Shown: piece by piece, positions 8,088 through 16,918 of the stretch
Numbering within the stretch: position 1 is the stretch's first letter
How the letters are laid out: the number at the start of each line of letters is the position of its first letter
Source of the DNA: an uncultured Prevotellaceae bacterium
GTDB taxonomy: Bacteria; Bacteroidota; Bacteroidia; Bacteroidales; Muribaculaceae
Direction: 5' to 3'
Assembly (NCBI GenBank): GCA_947165485.1
Contig: CAMVAP010000030.1
Location: 1-37,521 of the forward strand
DNA: 37,521 bases
Translations under genes and position numbers: made by a program
Notes under the pieces: generated by a model
Told to the model about the DNA's origin: nothing
The model's database searches: none
What the model saw: the letters and a program-made list of their open reading frames with translations, nothing else

Positions 8088-8600
8088 TTAAGATGCGGCC
8101 TTCTTTTCGGTCAGTTTTAACAGGAGGCCGAAACCACAGGCAAGTACGATTGACATGATCAACTGTGATTGCCAGTTAGCCATCAAATTTGCTGAATTGA
8201 AAGCGATACCGCTCACGCATAAGCACTTGAGCAGGCGGAAAACGACTTTTGACACAATGATGCTGACAAGCATTCCAGCGATTGCGTTCTTACCTAACTT
8301 CGTCAGCCAATAGAACAGCTTGACGTTAAGCAGCAACTCAACTACCATAAGAGCGCAAATGATGGGCGTGGGCATACCAGATAGAATCATTGATGAGATG
8401 GGCAACACGGCTGCCAAGAGGTAGCTGTTTTGATGGTTCCCAACGATAAGCATTCCAGCGAAAAGCGCAATCCTCATTGGCTCAAAATAGTGATATGACA
8501 AGCCAAACAGGTGCATGATGGCCGGAGTAATACAGAACAGGGCGATGATCACAGCATCGACGATGAGTGTATTTACACTTACTAGAGATTTAGTTTGCAT
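8088..8600 (-). CDS. small polytopic membrane protein of unknown function
   Basis: 170 residues, almost entirely hydrophobic, with about five predicted TM segments (near 10-32, 42-58, 62-92, 105-125 and 142-162) and a short charged C-terminus. Size and layout recall substrate-binding S components of ECF transporters, but I see no family motif that settles it. It sits inside the glycan operon, 26 bases after galE and 17 before licD, so a role in uptake or handling of a precursor for the LicD group is possible. I do not recognise the family with certainty. Confidence 0.7.
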   Translation of the reverse strand: MQTKSLVSVNTLIVDAVIIALFCITPAIMHLFGLSYHYFEPMRIALFAGMLIVGNHQNSYLLAAVLPISSMILSGMPTPIICALMVVELLLNVKLFYWLTKLGKNAIAGMLVSIIVSKVVFRLLKCLCVSGIAFNSANLMANWQSQLIMSIVLACGFGLLLKLTEKKAAS

Positions 8601-8626
8601 AATTCTATTATAATTGTTTTACTTGG

Positions 8627-9673
8627 TTACATGATGCCGCGTTCGCGGAGGCGTTTTTGCCAGTTCCAGGCGCTGAGCATGGTGTCGTCGAGGGAGATCT
8701 CGGCGTGCCAGCCCAGGACCTCGTTGGCGCGTTTGGGATCGGCCCAAATCTGGACGATGTCACCGGGACGACGCGGTGCAATCTTGTGAGGCACCTTGAC
8801 GCCAGTGGCACGCTCAAACGAGTGCAGCAACTCCAGCACAGAAGTTCCGTTGCCGGTGCCGATGTTAAAGATCTCGAGTGCCTCGTCGCTCTTGTCCTCA
8901 AGCATGCGCTCCAGAGCCTTGACGTGGGCCTTGGCCAAGTCAACGACGTTGATGAAGTCGCGGATGCAGGAGCCGTCACGCGTGGGATAGTCGTCGCCAA
9001 AGATGCTCAACTCCTTGCGCACGCCGATGGCGGTCTGGGTCAGATAGGGCACCAGGTTCTGGGGCACACCGTTGGGCAGTTCACCGATTTCGGCACTGGG
9101 ATGTGCGCCGATGGGGTTGAAGTAGCGCAACAGGATAGCCTTGATGGGGCTGCCGCTGCGGATGACATCGTGGATGATGTCCTCACAGATCTGCTTGGTG
9201 GCTCCGTAGGGCGAGGTGGCCTTCTTGGTGGGCGCATCCTCGGTAATGGGATTCTTGTCGGGCTCGCCATAGACGGTGCATGACGATGAGAACACAAATC
9301 CCTTCACGCCAAACTCGGGCATGAGCTCCAGCAGGTTGAGCAGGATGTTGATGTTGTTGCGGTAGTACATGATGGGCTTCTCGATGCTCTCGCCCACGGC
9401 CTTGCTAGCTGCAAAGTTGATGATGCCGTTGATGCCAGGGTTGTCCTCAAACAAACGGCGCACCACAGCACGGTCGGTGCAATCACCCTCCACAAACACG
9501 GGGCGCACCCCGGTGATGCGCTCGATGCCGTCCAGCACCTCGATATTACTGTTGCTCAAGTTATCGATAATTACCACCTCGTAGCCAGCCTGTTGCAGTT
9601 CTACGGTGGTGTGGGAACCGATGAAGCCGGTTCCGCCGGTCACTAAAATTTTACCTTTCATTGTTTGATTCAT
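8627..9673 (-). CDS. galE: UDP-glucose 4-epimerase
   Basis: Interconverts UDP-glucose and UDP-galactose (or the N-acetyl forms) with bound NAD. 348 residues, normal length for GalE. The N-terminal Rossmann motif is GGTGFIGSHT; the catalytic Ser/Tyr pair is seen as SSSCTVYG and SPYGATKQ (YxxxK); the C-terminal part has the RRPGDIVQIWADP block typical of GalE. The first ATG (9673) overlaps the stop codon of the flippase gene by one base (TAATG), which suggests translational coupling; a second ATG at 9661 is also possible. It supplies galactose-type sugars for the glycan made by this operon (inference). Confidence 0.95.
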   Translation of the reverse strand: MNQTMKGKILVTGGTGFIGSHTTVELQQAGYEVVIIDNLSNSNIEVLDGIERITGVRPVFVEGDCTDRAVVRRLFEDNPGINGIINFAASKAVGESIEKPIMYYRNNINILLNLLELMPEFGVKGFVFSSSCTVYGEPDKNPITEDAPTKKATSPYGATKQICEDIIHDVIRSGSPIKAILLRYFNPIGAHPSAEIGELPNGVPQNLVPYLTQTAIGVRKELSIFGDDYPTRDGSCIRDFINVVDLAKAHVKALERMLEDKSDEALEIFNIGTGNGTSVLELLHSFERATGVKVPHKIAPRRPGDIVQIWADPKRANEVLGWHAEISLDDTMLSAWNWQKRLRERGIM

Positions 9674-11142
9674 TATATTGTTGATGTTTTAGATTTCTTG
9701 GAACGGATAAACTCGATACACTCCTCGAGGATTCGGGCGTGCAGCAGCTTCATCGTGATGACATAGAGCGCGGCTGCAAGGACAACACGTGCCATCAGCA
9801 GGAAGTACATGTTGCCGATAAAGCGGGTCACCAGATAGGTCACCGCCATCACCACAAGGGCAATGAGCATGAACGGCAACAGATCGCGCAGCATGGTCAT
9901 GAAACGATAGCCGATGAGGCGTGAGGTAAACAGTTGCCATGCCAATAGCCACAGGATATTGATGCAAGCAAACGCAATCACCATGGCCATGATGCCCAAC
10001 TTGTGGCACGCCAGTACCGCGACGAGCATGATGGCGATCTGGGCAATGGTGAGCCACATGTAGGTGCCTGACTTGCCCTGGCTCAAGAACAAATTCTGAT
10101 AAACCGTGTACAGTGGAATGAAGGCACCACTGATGCACAGCACCTGCAACAACGGGATGCTGTTGACCCACTTGTCGCCAATGGCAATGAGTATCACCTG
10201 TGGAGCCACCAGCGCCAAACCAAACATGGCAGGGAAAGCCAGGAACGCCGTGAACCGCAACAACTTGCCGAACACGCGCCGCTGTCGCTCATTGTCATCG
10301 GTCACTCGTGTGAGAACAGGCTGGGCCACTTGTGCCACGGTATTGGTAACCAGTTGATTGGCCATCGTGTTCCACTTGTTGGCCTGTGTAAAGTTACCAA
10401 CGGCCTGAGCAGGGAACAGTCGGCCAAAGATGACCGTCAACACATTGTTGTTGATGGTCGTGAGCACTGCCGTAATCAGCACCTTGTAACTGAACGAGAA
10501 CATTTGTTTCACGGGGGTGAAATCCACCTTGAATGTGGGGCACCAGCGGGTGAAATAAAAACGCCCGATGCAGATGACCACATTATATAATATCTGCTGT
10601 GTTGCAAGGCTCCAATAAGAAAAGCCCATGAAAGCCATCGTCACGCCCACAGTGCCCGACACCACCAGCGCCGACAATGAGGTGATAGCCTTCTCCTTCA
10701 TCTTGAGGCTCCTCACGAGCATGGCATTGGGGGAAATACCCACTGCGGCAAAGATGATCGCCAGGAACACATATCGTGACAACGACTCCAGACAGGGCTG
10801 ATGGAAAAACGCCGCGATCAAGGGAGCGCACAGGAACAGAACGAGATACAACAGCAGGCTCATTGCCGTATTGAACCAGAACACCGCGTTGTAATCATTA
10901 TGCTTGATGTCCTTGATGTTGACCAGCGCCACACCAAAGCCGCTTTCCTGCAAATTGTTGGCCAGCAGAGTGAATATGGCCAACATGCCCACAATGCCAT
11001 ATTCGCCAGGCGACAGCAAGCGGGCCAGAAAGATGCCGATAATCAGATTGAGCAACTGCATACCGCCGCTGCTCAAGAAGCCCCAAAACAACCCCTGGGC
11101 TGTTTTCTCCTTCAAGTTCCGGTTATCGACGCCCTCGTTCAT
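9673..11142 (-). CDS. Wzx-like oligosaccharide flippase
   Basis: Polytopic membrane protein of 489 residues in the polysaccharide-transport (MOP/MVF) superfamily, which flips lipid-linked sugars across the inner membrane. The start is put at 11142 because that ATG overlaps the upstream stop in an ATGA arrangement, and the N-terminus then reads NLKEKTAQGLFWGFLSSGG, typical of RfbX/Wzx proteins. Other family signs are LLSPGEYGIVGM near residue 45 and about 12-14 hydrophobic segments. No Wzy-type polymerase or Wzz is present in the operon, so the exported unit may be short or polymerised elsewhere. Confidence 0.9.
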   Translation of the reverse strand: MNEGVDNRNLKEKTAQGLFWGFLSSGGMQLLNLIIGIFLARLLSPGEYGIVGMLAIFTLLANNLQESGFGVALVNIKDIKHNDYNAVFWFNTAMSLLLYLVLFLCAPLIAAFFHQPCLESLSRYVFLAIIFAAVGISPNAMLVRSLKMKEKAITSLSALVVSGTVGVTMAFMGFSYWSLATQQILYNVVICIGRFYFTRWCPTFKVDFTPVKQMFSFSYKVLITAVLTTINNNVLTVIFGRLFPAQAVGNFTQANKWNTMANQLVTNTVAQVAQPVLTRVTDDNERQRRVFGKLLRFTAFLAFPAMFGLALVAPQVILIAIGDKWVNSIPLLQVLCISGAFIPLYTVYQNLFLSQGKSGTYMWLTIAQIAIMLVAVLACHKLGIMAMVIAFACINILWLLAWQLFTSRLIGYRFMTMLRDLLPFMLIALVVMAVTYLVTRFIGNMYFLLMARVVLAAALYVITMKLLHARILEECIEFIRSKKSKTSTI

Positions 11143-11657
11143 CTTTTGTCCAGAATCATATCGATCCACTCTCGCACGCAAGCATCACCACCACAACGAG
11201 TCAACACGAGAATGCGAGGAATGGATTTCACCTTGTCGCAAGCATCGGCAGGACATGCCGCCCAGCCAACCGCCGACAACAGGTCATAACAGTTCACATC
11301 GTCGCCGATGTAGGCCACCTGCTGCATCGAGATACCCATTTCTTGACAGATCTCACGGGCCGCAGCCAGCTTGCCCCCATCACGGGCGCCCTGCTTGAGG
11401 TAGTCCAGTCCCAACTTGCGGGCACGGTTCTCGTTGATGGCCACATTCTCGCTGGTAACAATACCCACCTTCACGCCTGTGCGTTGCAGCATCTGCAAGC
11501 CCATGCCATCGCGGGTATTGAATTTCTTGAACTCGGTGCCGTCGGTACCATAATACATGCCACCGTCGGTCAAGGTGCCGTCAACATCGGTCAAGAACAA
11601 CCTGATGTCACTGGGATAAGGAACGAGACAAGGATTATCGTTATGCATATCTGTCAT
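11139..11657 (-). CDS. KdsC-like HAD phosphatase
   Basis: HAD-superfamily phosphatase of about 172 residues, the size of KdsC (KDO-8-phosphate phosphatase) and of the phosphatase domain attached to some NeuA proteins. Motif I is DVDGTLTDGG, followed by FNTRDGMGLQML, the SEN motif II segment, and YIGDDVNCYDLLSAVG with the motif IV acids. The ATG at 11657 is chosen; a GTG at 11666 overlapping the upstream stop as GTGA is an alternative. No kdsA, kdsB, neuB or neuA gene is nearby, so it either completes a pathway encoded elsewhere or dephosphorylates another sugar phosphate for this glycan. Confidence 0.85.
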   Translation of the reverse strand: MTDMHNDNPCLVPYPSDIRLFLTDVDGTLTDGGMYYGTDGTEFKKFNTRDGMGLQMLQRTGVKVGIVTSENVAINENRARKLGLDYLKQGARDGGKLAAAREICQEMGISMQQVAYIGDDVNCYDLLSAVGWAACPADACDKVKSIPRILVLTRCGGDACVREWIDMILDKR

Positions 11658-11662
11658 GATTG

Positions 11663-12610
11663 TCACTTCAAGTATTTCTCAATGTTATAACGCGGACGGT
11701 GCTTGCCCTCTGTGTAGATGCGCCCGATATAGGCTGCGATGATACTGAGGCAGATGAGCACACATCCACCCACAAACCAGATGGACAGCATCAACGAGGC
11801 CCATCCCTGCACACCGCGACCCTGACACAAAGCCACAATCACATAGATGAGGATTCCCAAGCTGATGAGCAAGAAGATCAAGCCCAAGTCAAAAATCAGG
11901 CGCAATGGCTTGACACTGAACGAGGTCACGCCGTCGATAGCAAATGAGAGCATCTTACTCAGCGGGTATTTGCTCTCGCCCGCCTGCCGCTCCAAGCGGT
12001 CATAATAGACCGAATCGGTCTTATATCCCAGCAGCGGCACCAGGCCACGCAGGAACAGATTGCGCTCCTCATACTGGCACAGAGCATTTACCGCACGCCG
12101 GCTCATCAAGCGGAAATCGGCATGGTTATATACCGACTTGACCCCCATACTGGTCATGAATCTATAGAACATCTGGGCCGTTGTGCGCTTGAAGAAAGTA
12201 TCGGTCGAGCGCTTGCGGCGCACACCATAGACGATGTCACAGCCATCATCAAACTTCTGCATCATCTCGGGGATGACATGGATGTCATCTTGCAGGTCGG
12301 CATCAATCGAGACGGTCACATCAGCATCGGCACGAGCAGTATCGAGTCCGGCCATGAGCGCATTCTGATGTCCGACGTTGCCGGCCAGTTTGAGCCCGCG
12401 CACGTGGTCATCACCGGCGCAGTACTCCTCGATGATCTGCCAAGTGCGGTCACGTGAGCCATCGTTGACATAGAGTATGTAACTGCCTTGCCCCACCAGG
12501 CTCTTGTCAATCATGTCGTCAAGCAACGCACGCAATTGCCGGTTGGTCTGAGGCAAAACCTCCTCCTCGTTGAAACATGGCACAACTATCGCTAAGATTG
12601 AAGATTCCAT
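11663..12610 (-). CDS. GT2-family glycosyltransferase, polyprenyl-phosphate sugar type
   Basis: Membrane-anchored glycosyltransferase of 315 residues. The catalytic GT-A domain (1-230) shows VVPCFNEEEVLP, YVNDGSRDRTW and DADLQDD; the Q in ADLQD marks the DPM1/GtrB subgroup that puts a sugar on a polyprenyl phosphate. Two TM segments follow (about 240-265 and 275-300). It is the first gene of the seven-gene operon, 35 bases from a clear promoter, and it overlaps or abuts the KdsC-like gene. As the only glycosyltransferase here, it probably supplies a lipid-linked sugar donor used on the outer side of the membrane. Confidence 0.9.
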   Translation of the reverse strand: MESSILAIVVPCFNEEEVLPQTNRQLRALLDDMIDKSLVGQGSYILYVNDGSRDRTWQIIEEYCAGDDHVRGLKLAGNVGHQNALMAGLDTARADADVTVSIDADLQDDIHVIPEMMQKFDDGCDIVYGVRRKRSTDTFFKRTTAQMFYRFMTSMGVKSVYNHADFRLMSRRAVNALCQYEERNLFLRGLVPLLGYKTDSVYYDRLERQAGESKYPLSKMLSFAIDGVTSFSVKPLRLIFDLGLIFLLISLGILIYVIVALCQGRGVQGWASLMLSIWFVGGCVLICLSIIAAYIGRIYTEGKHRPRYNIEKYLK

Positions 12611-12644
12611 ATATCGTGATTATTCTTTAGTATAGACCAATCGG

Positions 12645-12675
12645 CAAAGTTAATAGAAAAAATCGTATAACGCAA
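12645..12675 (-). promoter_or_regulatory. promoter of the glycan operon
   Basis: On the minus strand a -33 TTG (12675-12673) is followed after 20 bases by the -7 box TAACTTTG (12652-12645), the Bacteroidota consensus. It lies 35 bases upstream of the glycosyltransferase start and is the only good promoter found for the seven genes. Confidence 0.75.
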
Positions 12676-12779
12676 CACAATTGCCTCAAGTGCTATCATT
12701 TTTCTTTATTTCAAGATGTATATTGGTCACTCTAAATCTTTTTTATATGGATTGGCATGAAGAAGTATGAATTTTTTTG

Positions 12780-12787
12780 TAATTTTG
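12780..12787 (+). promoter_or_regulatory. -7 box of yicC
   Basis: TAATTTTG matches TAnnTTTG, 26 bases before the yicC ATG. The nearest TTG (12752-12754) is 25 bases away, longer than the usual spacer. Confidence 0.55.
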
Positions 12788-12813
12788 CAGATGATAAAGA
12801 AAACTAATTGACG

Positions 12814-13695
12814 ATGATACTATCCATGACTGGATTTGGCAAGGCCGTGAAGGTGTATAACAACAAGAAAATCACCGCCGAAGTCAAGTCACTGAACAGC
12901 AAGCAACTGGATTTTGGGGTACGCACACCCCAAAGCCACCGAGAGATTGAGATGGAACTGCGCAACAACGTGTCCACGGCACTGTTGCGCGGTAAGATTG
13001 ATTTGTTTGTGTACTGCGAGCCCATCGAGGGGGCGGCATCGGGCACCATCAATATTCCGATGCTGCAACAATACAAAGCCCAGATCGAGCAGATGGCTAT
13101 TGAACTCAATTTGCCGCAGCCCGAGGACTGGTACGCCACATTGTTGCGCATGCCCGACGCACTCAAGACCGAGGCCAAGGCCACCGAGGCCGACGAGGAC
13201 GAACTGAATGTCGTTCGTGAGGTTGTAGCCCAAGCCACCGAGCAGTTGATAGACTTCCGCCGTCAAGAGGGGACTCGACTGGCCGCCTTCTTTGAGGAGA
13301 AGATCGCCGCCATCCAGGCATTGCTTGATGAAGTGCCGCGATATGAGGAGCCCCGCACCCAAAAGATCAAAGGCCGCATCCTTGACGCACTGACCAAAAT
13401 CAAGGAAATGGACTACGATAAAAACCGCTTTGAGCAGGAACTCATCTATTATATTGAGAAGCTCGACATTACCGAGGAGAAAATCAGGCTACAGAACCAC
13501 CTGAACTATTTCCTGGAGACCATGCACGGCGACCAACCCGGCCAGGGCAAGAAACTGGGCTTCATCAGTCAAGAAATCGGGCGTGAGGTGAACACGATGG
13601 GCTCCAAGGCCAATCAAGCCGACCTGCAGAACCTGGTGGTGCGCATGAAGGATCACTTGGAACAGATCAAGGAGCAAGTGCTGAATGTGCTTTAA
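12814..13695 (+). CDS. yicC: YicC/YloC-family endoribonuclease
   Basis: 293 residues, normal for YicC. The start is the ATG at 12814, giving the family-typical MILSMTGFGKA; the frame also opens at a TTG at 12808 but that only adds two residues. The N-terminal YicC domain spans about 1-155 and the C-terminal DUF1732 domain about 205-293, with the signature GKKLGFISQEIGREVNTMGSK near residues 248-268. The family is described as an endoribonuclease in E. coli. It is followed at a distance of 72 bases by gmk, a common pairing in bacteria, and the two are probably co-transcribed from the box at 12780. Confidence 0.93.
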   Translation: MILSMTGFGKAVKVYNNKKITAEVKSLNSKQLDFGVRTPQSHREIEMELRNNVSTALLRGKIDLFVYCEPIEGAASGTINIPMLQQYKAQIEQMAIELNLPQPEDWYATLLRMPDALKTEAKATEADEDELNVVREVVAQATEQLIDFRRQEGTRLAAFFEEKIAAIQALLDEVPRYEEPRTQKIKGRILDALTKIKEMDYDKNRFEQELIYYIEKLDITEEKIRLQNHLNYFLETMHGDQPGQGKKLGFISQEIGREVNTMGSKANQADLQNLVVRMKDHLEQIKEQVLNVL

Positions 13696-13725
13696 CACGC
13701 AGTGTTGCCACGACAAAGCCGTGGC
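13694..13725 (+). repeat. double hairpin between yicC and gmk
   Basis: AACAC/GTGTT (13694-13706) is followed at once by GCCACG/CGTGGC (13707-13725). The second hairpin uses the same GCCACG and CGTGGC words, followed by CCCAC, as the hairpin at 16919-16937. No U-run follows. Confidence 0.5.
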
Positions 13726-13767
13726 CCACATGACACGGGCTCACAAACCGAAAAAAGAATAAAATAA

Positions 13768-14340
13768 ATGGAACAAGGCAAATTGATTATTATATCGGCC
13801 CCGTCGGGTTCAGGCAAATCGACCATTATCGGGCGCATCATGCAGGACGAGTCATTGCGACTGGCCTTCTCGGTCTCGGCCACTACCCGTCCCCGCCGGG
13901 GGCAGGAAGTGCCTGGCGTGGACTACTACTACAAGACCATTGACGAGTTCAAGCAGATGATTGCCAATGACGAGCTGGTAGAATATCAGGAGGTGTATGA
14001 GGGTCGTTACTACGGCACTCCCAAGAGCGAGGTGGAGCGTATCACTGGCATGGGCAAGAATGTGGTGCTCGACCTCGATGTGCTGGGTGGAGTGAACGTC
14101 AAGAAGATGTACGGCGAGCGTGCCATCAGCATCTTTATCCAGCCGCCCAGCGTGGAGGTGCTTCGCCAGCGTCTCATCAACCGTGGCACTGACAGCATGG
14201 AGGATATCAAGGCCCGGGTCGATAAGGCCGAATTTGAAATTTCAATCGGTCCACAATTTGACCACACCGTCATCAACGACGACCTGGAAACCGCCGTCAA
14301 CGAGGTTCACAACCTCATCGCCGCCTTCATCAGCGCTTGA
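13768..14340 (+). CDS. gmk: guanylate kinase
   Basis: Phosphorylates GMP to GDP with ATP in purine nucleotide synthesis. 190 residues. The P-loop SAPSGSGKST is at residues 10-19; the GMP-binding segment TTRPRRGQEVPGVDYYY and the EYQEVYEGRYYGTP block are present; the lid carries the Arg-rich RQRLINRGTD segment. All the usual catalytic features are intact. It lies downstream of yicC and is followed by a hairpin at 14376-14411. Confidence 0.97.
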   Translation: MEQGKLIIISAPSGSGKSTIIGRIMQDESLRLAFSVSATTRPRRGQEVPGVDYYYKTIDEFKQMIANDELVEYQEVYEGRYYGTPKSEVERITGMGKNVVLDLDVLGGVNVKKMYGERAISIFIQPPSVEVLRQRLINRGTDSMEDIKARVDKAEFEISIGPQFDHTVINDDLETAVNEVHNLIAAFISA

Positions 14341-14375
14341 CCCCAGGGGAAAATAATCAATCATTACAACACTAT

Positions 14376-14415
14376 AATTCTTGATTTGCAGAATCATGTA
14401 AGTCAAGAATTTTTG
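14376..14415 (+). terminator. terminator after gmk
   Basis: AATTCTTGA (14376-14384) pairs with TCAAGAATT (14403-14411), followed by TTTTG. The 18-base loop is long, but the position after gmk and before the nadD promoter fits termination. Confidence 0.6.
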
Positions 14416-14427
14416 TATTAAAAATAA

Positions 14428-14458
14428 TTGCGGTTTTGGAGTAAAAACGCTAATTTTG
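14428..14458 (+). promoter_or_regulatory. promoter of nadD
   Basis: TTG (14428-14430), a 20-base spacer and TAATTTTG (14451-14458) match the Bacteroidota consensus. The ATG follows 31 bases later. Confidence 0.75.
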
Positions 14459-14489
14459 CAGGTTAGACAATTAATAATAATCAACCTAG

Positions 14490-15077
14490 ATGAAGATTGG
14501 GATATTTGGAGGGTCTTTTGACCCGATTCATAGCGGGCACGCAATCATTGCCCAGCACATCATCGGTAGCGGTGTTGTGGACAGGTTGTGGTTGATGGTG
14601 TCTCCAGTGAATCCGTTAAAAGCGGACAAGGAGCGGCACGTGACCGATGCCGACCGCCTGCGCATGGTGGAGATGGTGGCACGGCCCATGGAGGGCGTGG
14701 AAACCTCGGCATTTGAGTTCACCCTGCCCCGCCCATCTTATACTATCGACACGCTCAATGCCCTGCAAGCCAAGTTCCCCGACGATGAATTCTATCTGGT
14801 CATCGGTGGTGATAACTGGGAGCTGTTCGGCAACTGGCGCAACAGCGAGGAAATCCTAGCCAACTATCATGTGCTCGTTTATCCTCGCCTGGGCTATGAG
14901 GTGAACATCCCCGATGAGTTAAAATCCCGCGTCACACTGGTTGACGCGCCCATCATCGAACTGTCATCGACCCAAATACGCCAACGGCTCGCCACGGGTC
15001 AAAGCGTGCGCTACTATGTCCCGGACCAAGTGCTCCACTATATCGAAGACCGCAACCTGTACAAAGTGAATAGCTAA
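14490..15077 (+). CDS. nadD: nicotinate-nucleotide adenylyltransferase
   Basis: Adenylates nicotinic acid mononucleotide to deamido-NAD in NAD synthesis. 195 residues, family-normal. The nucleotidyltransferase motif GGSFDPIHSGH (7-17) has the HxGH pair H14/H17; DEFYLVIGGDNW marks the NadD substrate loop; the C-terminal motif SSTQIRQRL (ISSTxIR type) closes the ATP site. It has its own promoter (14428-14458) and lies 10 bases before the DUF5063 gene, probably in one transcript. Confidence 0.95.
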   Translation: MKIGIFGGSFDPIHSGHAIIAQHIIGSGVVDRLWLMVSPVNPLKADKERHVTDADRLRMVEMVARPMEGVETSAFEFTLPRPSYTIDTLNALQAKFPDDEFYLVIGGDNWELFGNWRNSEEILANYHVLVYPRLGYEVNIPDELKSRVTLVDAPIIELSSTQIRQRLATGQSVRYYVPDQVLHYIEDRNLYKVNS

Positions 15078-15087
15078 ATGGATCATC

Positions 15088-15588
15088 ATGGATAAATTAA
15101 CACCTAACGAACTTGCGTTTATTGCCCTGGCCAATGAATATTGCCATGCGCTCGAACACGCCAACGAGTGTGAATCACGCGACCAATTTGTGGCACAGAT
15201 GTTGAAATTGCTGCCACGCTTGTATATTACCGTCAACGACATTGATGATGACACCTATAGCGAGGAATTCATCGACTCGGCACTGGAGGAGGACGTGTAT
15301 GACCTGGTGCGTGACCGTGTGGCACAAATCATGGCCGAAGAGGACATCTATCTGGAAGTGTTCCTGGAGGACATGAAGTATAGCGACACGCCCATCTCGG
15401 CCTCGGTATCGGAGAACCTGGCAGACCTGTATCAGGAATTCTTCAACCTCATTCACTCGATACAAGATGCCCTCACCGAGACGCAGCACGAGATGTTGTG
15501 CCAGTGCAAAATCAACTTTATCAACTACTGGGGGCAGACCCTGTGTAACGTACTCAGGGCGCTCAACGCCATCTACTACGGAATATAA
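15088..15588 (+). CDS. DUF5063-family protein
   Basis: Cytosolic, all-helical and acidic protein of 166 residues matching my recollection of DUF5063, a family found mainly in Bacteroidota and without a known function. No signal peptide, TM segment or catalytic motif is visible. The start ATG at 15088 is 10 bases after nadD, which suggests co-transcription; the M18 aminopeptidase gene follows 21 bases downstream. The family call is from recognition of the pattern and is moderately sure. Confidence 0.75.
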   Translation: MDKLTPNELAFIALANEYCHALEHANECESRDQFVAQMLKLLPRLYITVNDIDDDTYSEEFIDSALEEDVYDLVRDRVAQIMAEEDIYLEVFLEDMKYSDTPISASVSENLADLYQEFFNLIHSIQDALTETQHEMLCQCKINFINYWGQTLCNVLRALNAIYYGI

Positions 15589-15609
15589 ACTATTATAACT
15601 AAATACATT

Positions 15610-16908
15610 ATGACCAAGAAGAATGACTACGTGAGCTCACTGCTTGAGTTCCTCGACAACAGTCCCTGCAACTTTCTGGCTGTGGACACCGTGAAGAAAA
15701 TCTTGACCGCCAATGGTTTCAAAGAGAAGAAAATTGATGACAAAATGACCGCCAAGTCTGGCGAGAAATTCTTCTTTACCAAGAACGACAGTGCCGTCTT
15801 TGCCGTTCAAGTCGGCAAGAAGAATCCTGCCGAAACTGGCTTTAAGATTATCGCCGCACACAGCGACTCCCCTTGTTTCCGCATCAAGCCCGCCAGCGAG
15901 ATACCGAGCGAGGGAGGCATCCTGCGCCTGAACACCGAAGTCTATGGCGGCCCGATCCTCTACACCTGGTTTGACCGCCCCTTGTCACTGGCAGGCCGAG
16001 TGTTGCTCAAGGGTCAAGACGCCTTGCATCCCGTCACCAAACTCATCAAGATTGACCGTCCCCTGATGTGCATTTCCCACCTAGCCATCCACTTCAACCG
16101 TGCTGTCAATGAGGGCAACAAGCTATCCAAGCAGAAGGACATGCTGCCCATCCTGGCCAAGATCAATAAGGACTTTGAATGGCAGAACACGCTGCTCAAC
16201 CTTGTGTCCGATGAGTTGCAGGTCGAGGCAAGCGATATCATCGATTTTGACCTGATGCTTTACGACGTGAGCAAGGCAAGTCTGTTTGGCTTGAATAACG
16301 AATTCATCTCGGCAGGTCGCCTTGACGACTTGAGCATGGTACATGCCGCCATCACCGCCATCACCGAGGCCGAAGACAAGGACGCGACGCTCGTGGCAGC
16401 CATCTTTGACAACGAGGAGACCGGCAGTGGCACCAAACAGGGAGCCCACTCGCCAGTGCTCGGCAACATGTTGCTGCGGCTTATCATGGCGTTGGGCGGT
16501 GATTTTGAGGACTTTGGCCGCGCCATTCACCGTTCATTCATGGTATCGGCAGACAATGCCCATGCATTCCATCCTAATTATCCCGAGAAATATGACCCGA
16601 CCAATCATCCCTCATTGGGCGGTGGTCCGTGCATCAAGGTTAATGCCAACTGCAAGTATATGAGCGACGCCCACTCGGCAGCCATCTTCAAGAGCCTGTG
16701 CGAGAACGCTGGAGCACCATTCCAGTACTTTGTGAACCACAGCGACGTGGCCGGTGGTTCAACGCTGGGTAACATCCTGACCGGTCAGCTCGACATCGAG
16801 GGCGTTGACGTGGGCAATCCCGTGCTGGCGATGCACTCGGTGCGCGAGACAGGATCGTGTGACGATCATGTGAACATGATTAAGGTGATGAAGCAGTTCT
16901 TTAAATAA
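15610..16908 (+). CDS. M18-family aminopeptidase (aspartyl aminopeptidase type)
   Basis: Di-zinc aminopeptidase of 432 residues that removes acidic N-terminal residues in this family. Metal and catalytic motifs are AAHSDSPCFRIKP, SAGRLDDLSM, FDNEETGSGTKQGAHSP and SADNAHAFHPNYPEKYD; the C-terminal VNHSDVAGGSTLGNI block carries the last ligand region and is typical of M18. Length is normal (about 430). No signal peptide, so it acts in the cytoplasm. It follows the DUF5063 gene closely and is followed by a strong GC hairpin at 16919-16937. Confidence 0.93.
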   Translation: MTKKNDYVSSLLEFLDNSPCNFLAVDTVKKILTANGFKEKKIDDKMTAKSGEKFFFTKNDSAVFAVQVGKKNPAETGFKIIAAHSDSPCFRIKPASEIPSEGGILRLNTEVYGGPILYTWFDRPLSLAGRVLLKGQDALHPVTKLIKIDRPLMCISHLAIHFNRAVNEGNKLSKQKDMLPILAKINKDFEWQNTLLNLVSDELQVEASDIIDFDLMLYDVSKASLFGLNNEFISAGRLDDLSMVHAAITAITEAEDKDATLVAAIFDNEETGSGTKQGAHSPVLGNMLLRLIMALGGDFEDFGRAIHRSFMVSADNAHAFHPNYPEKYDPTNHPSLGGGPCIKVNANCKYMSDAHSAAIFKSLCENAGAPFQYFVNHSDVAGGSTLGNILTGQLDIEGVDVGNPVLAMHSVRETGSCDDHVNMIKVMKQFFK

Positions 16909-16918
16909 GATAATGATA

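Noticed and set aside
11139-11657. Proof of KDO or sialic-acid synthesis
   Set aside because: Only a KdsC-like phosphatase is present; no synthase or cytidylyltransferase for either sugar is nearby.
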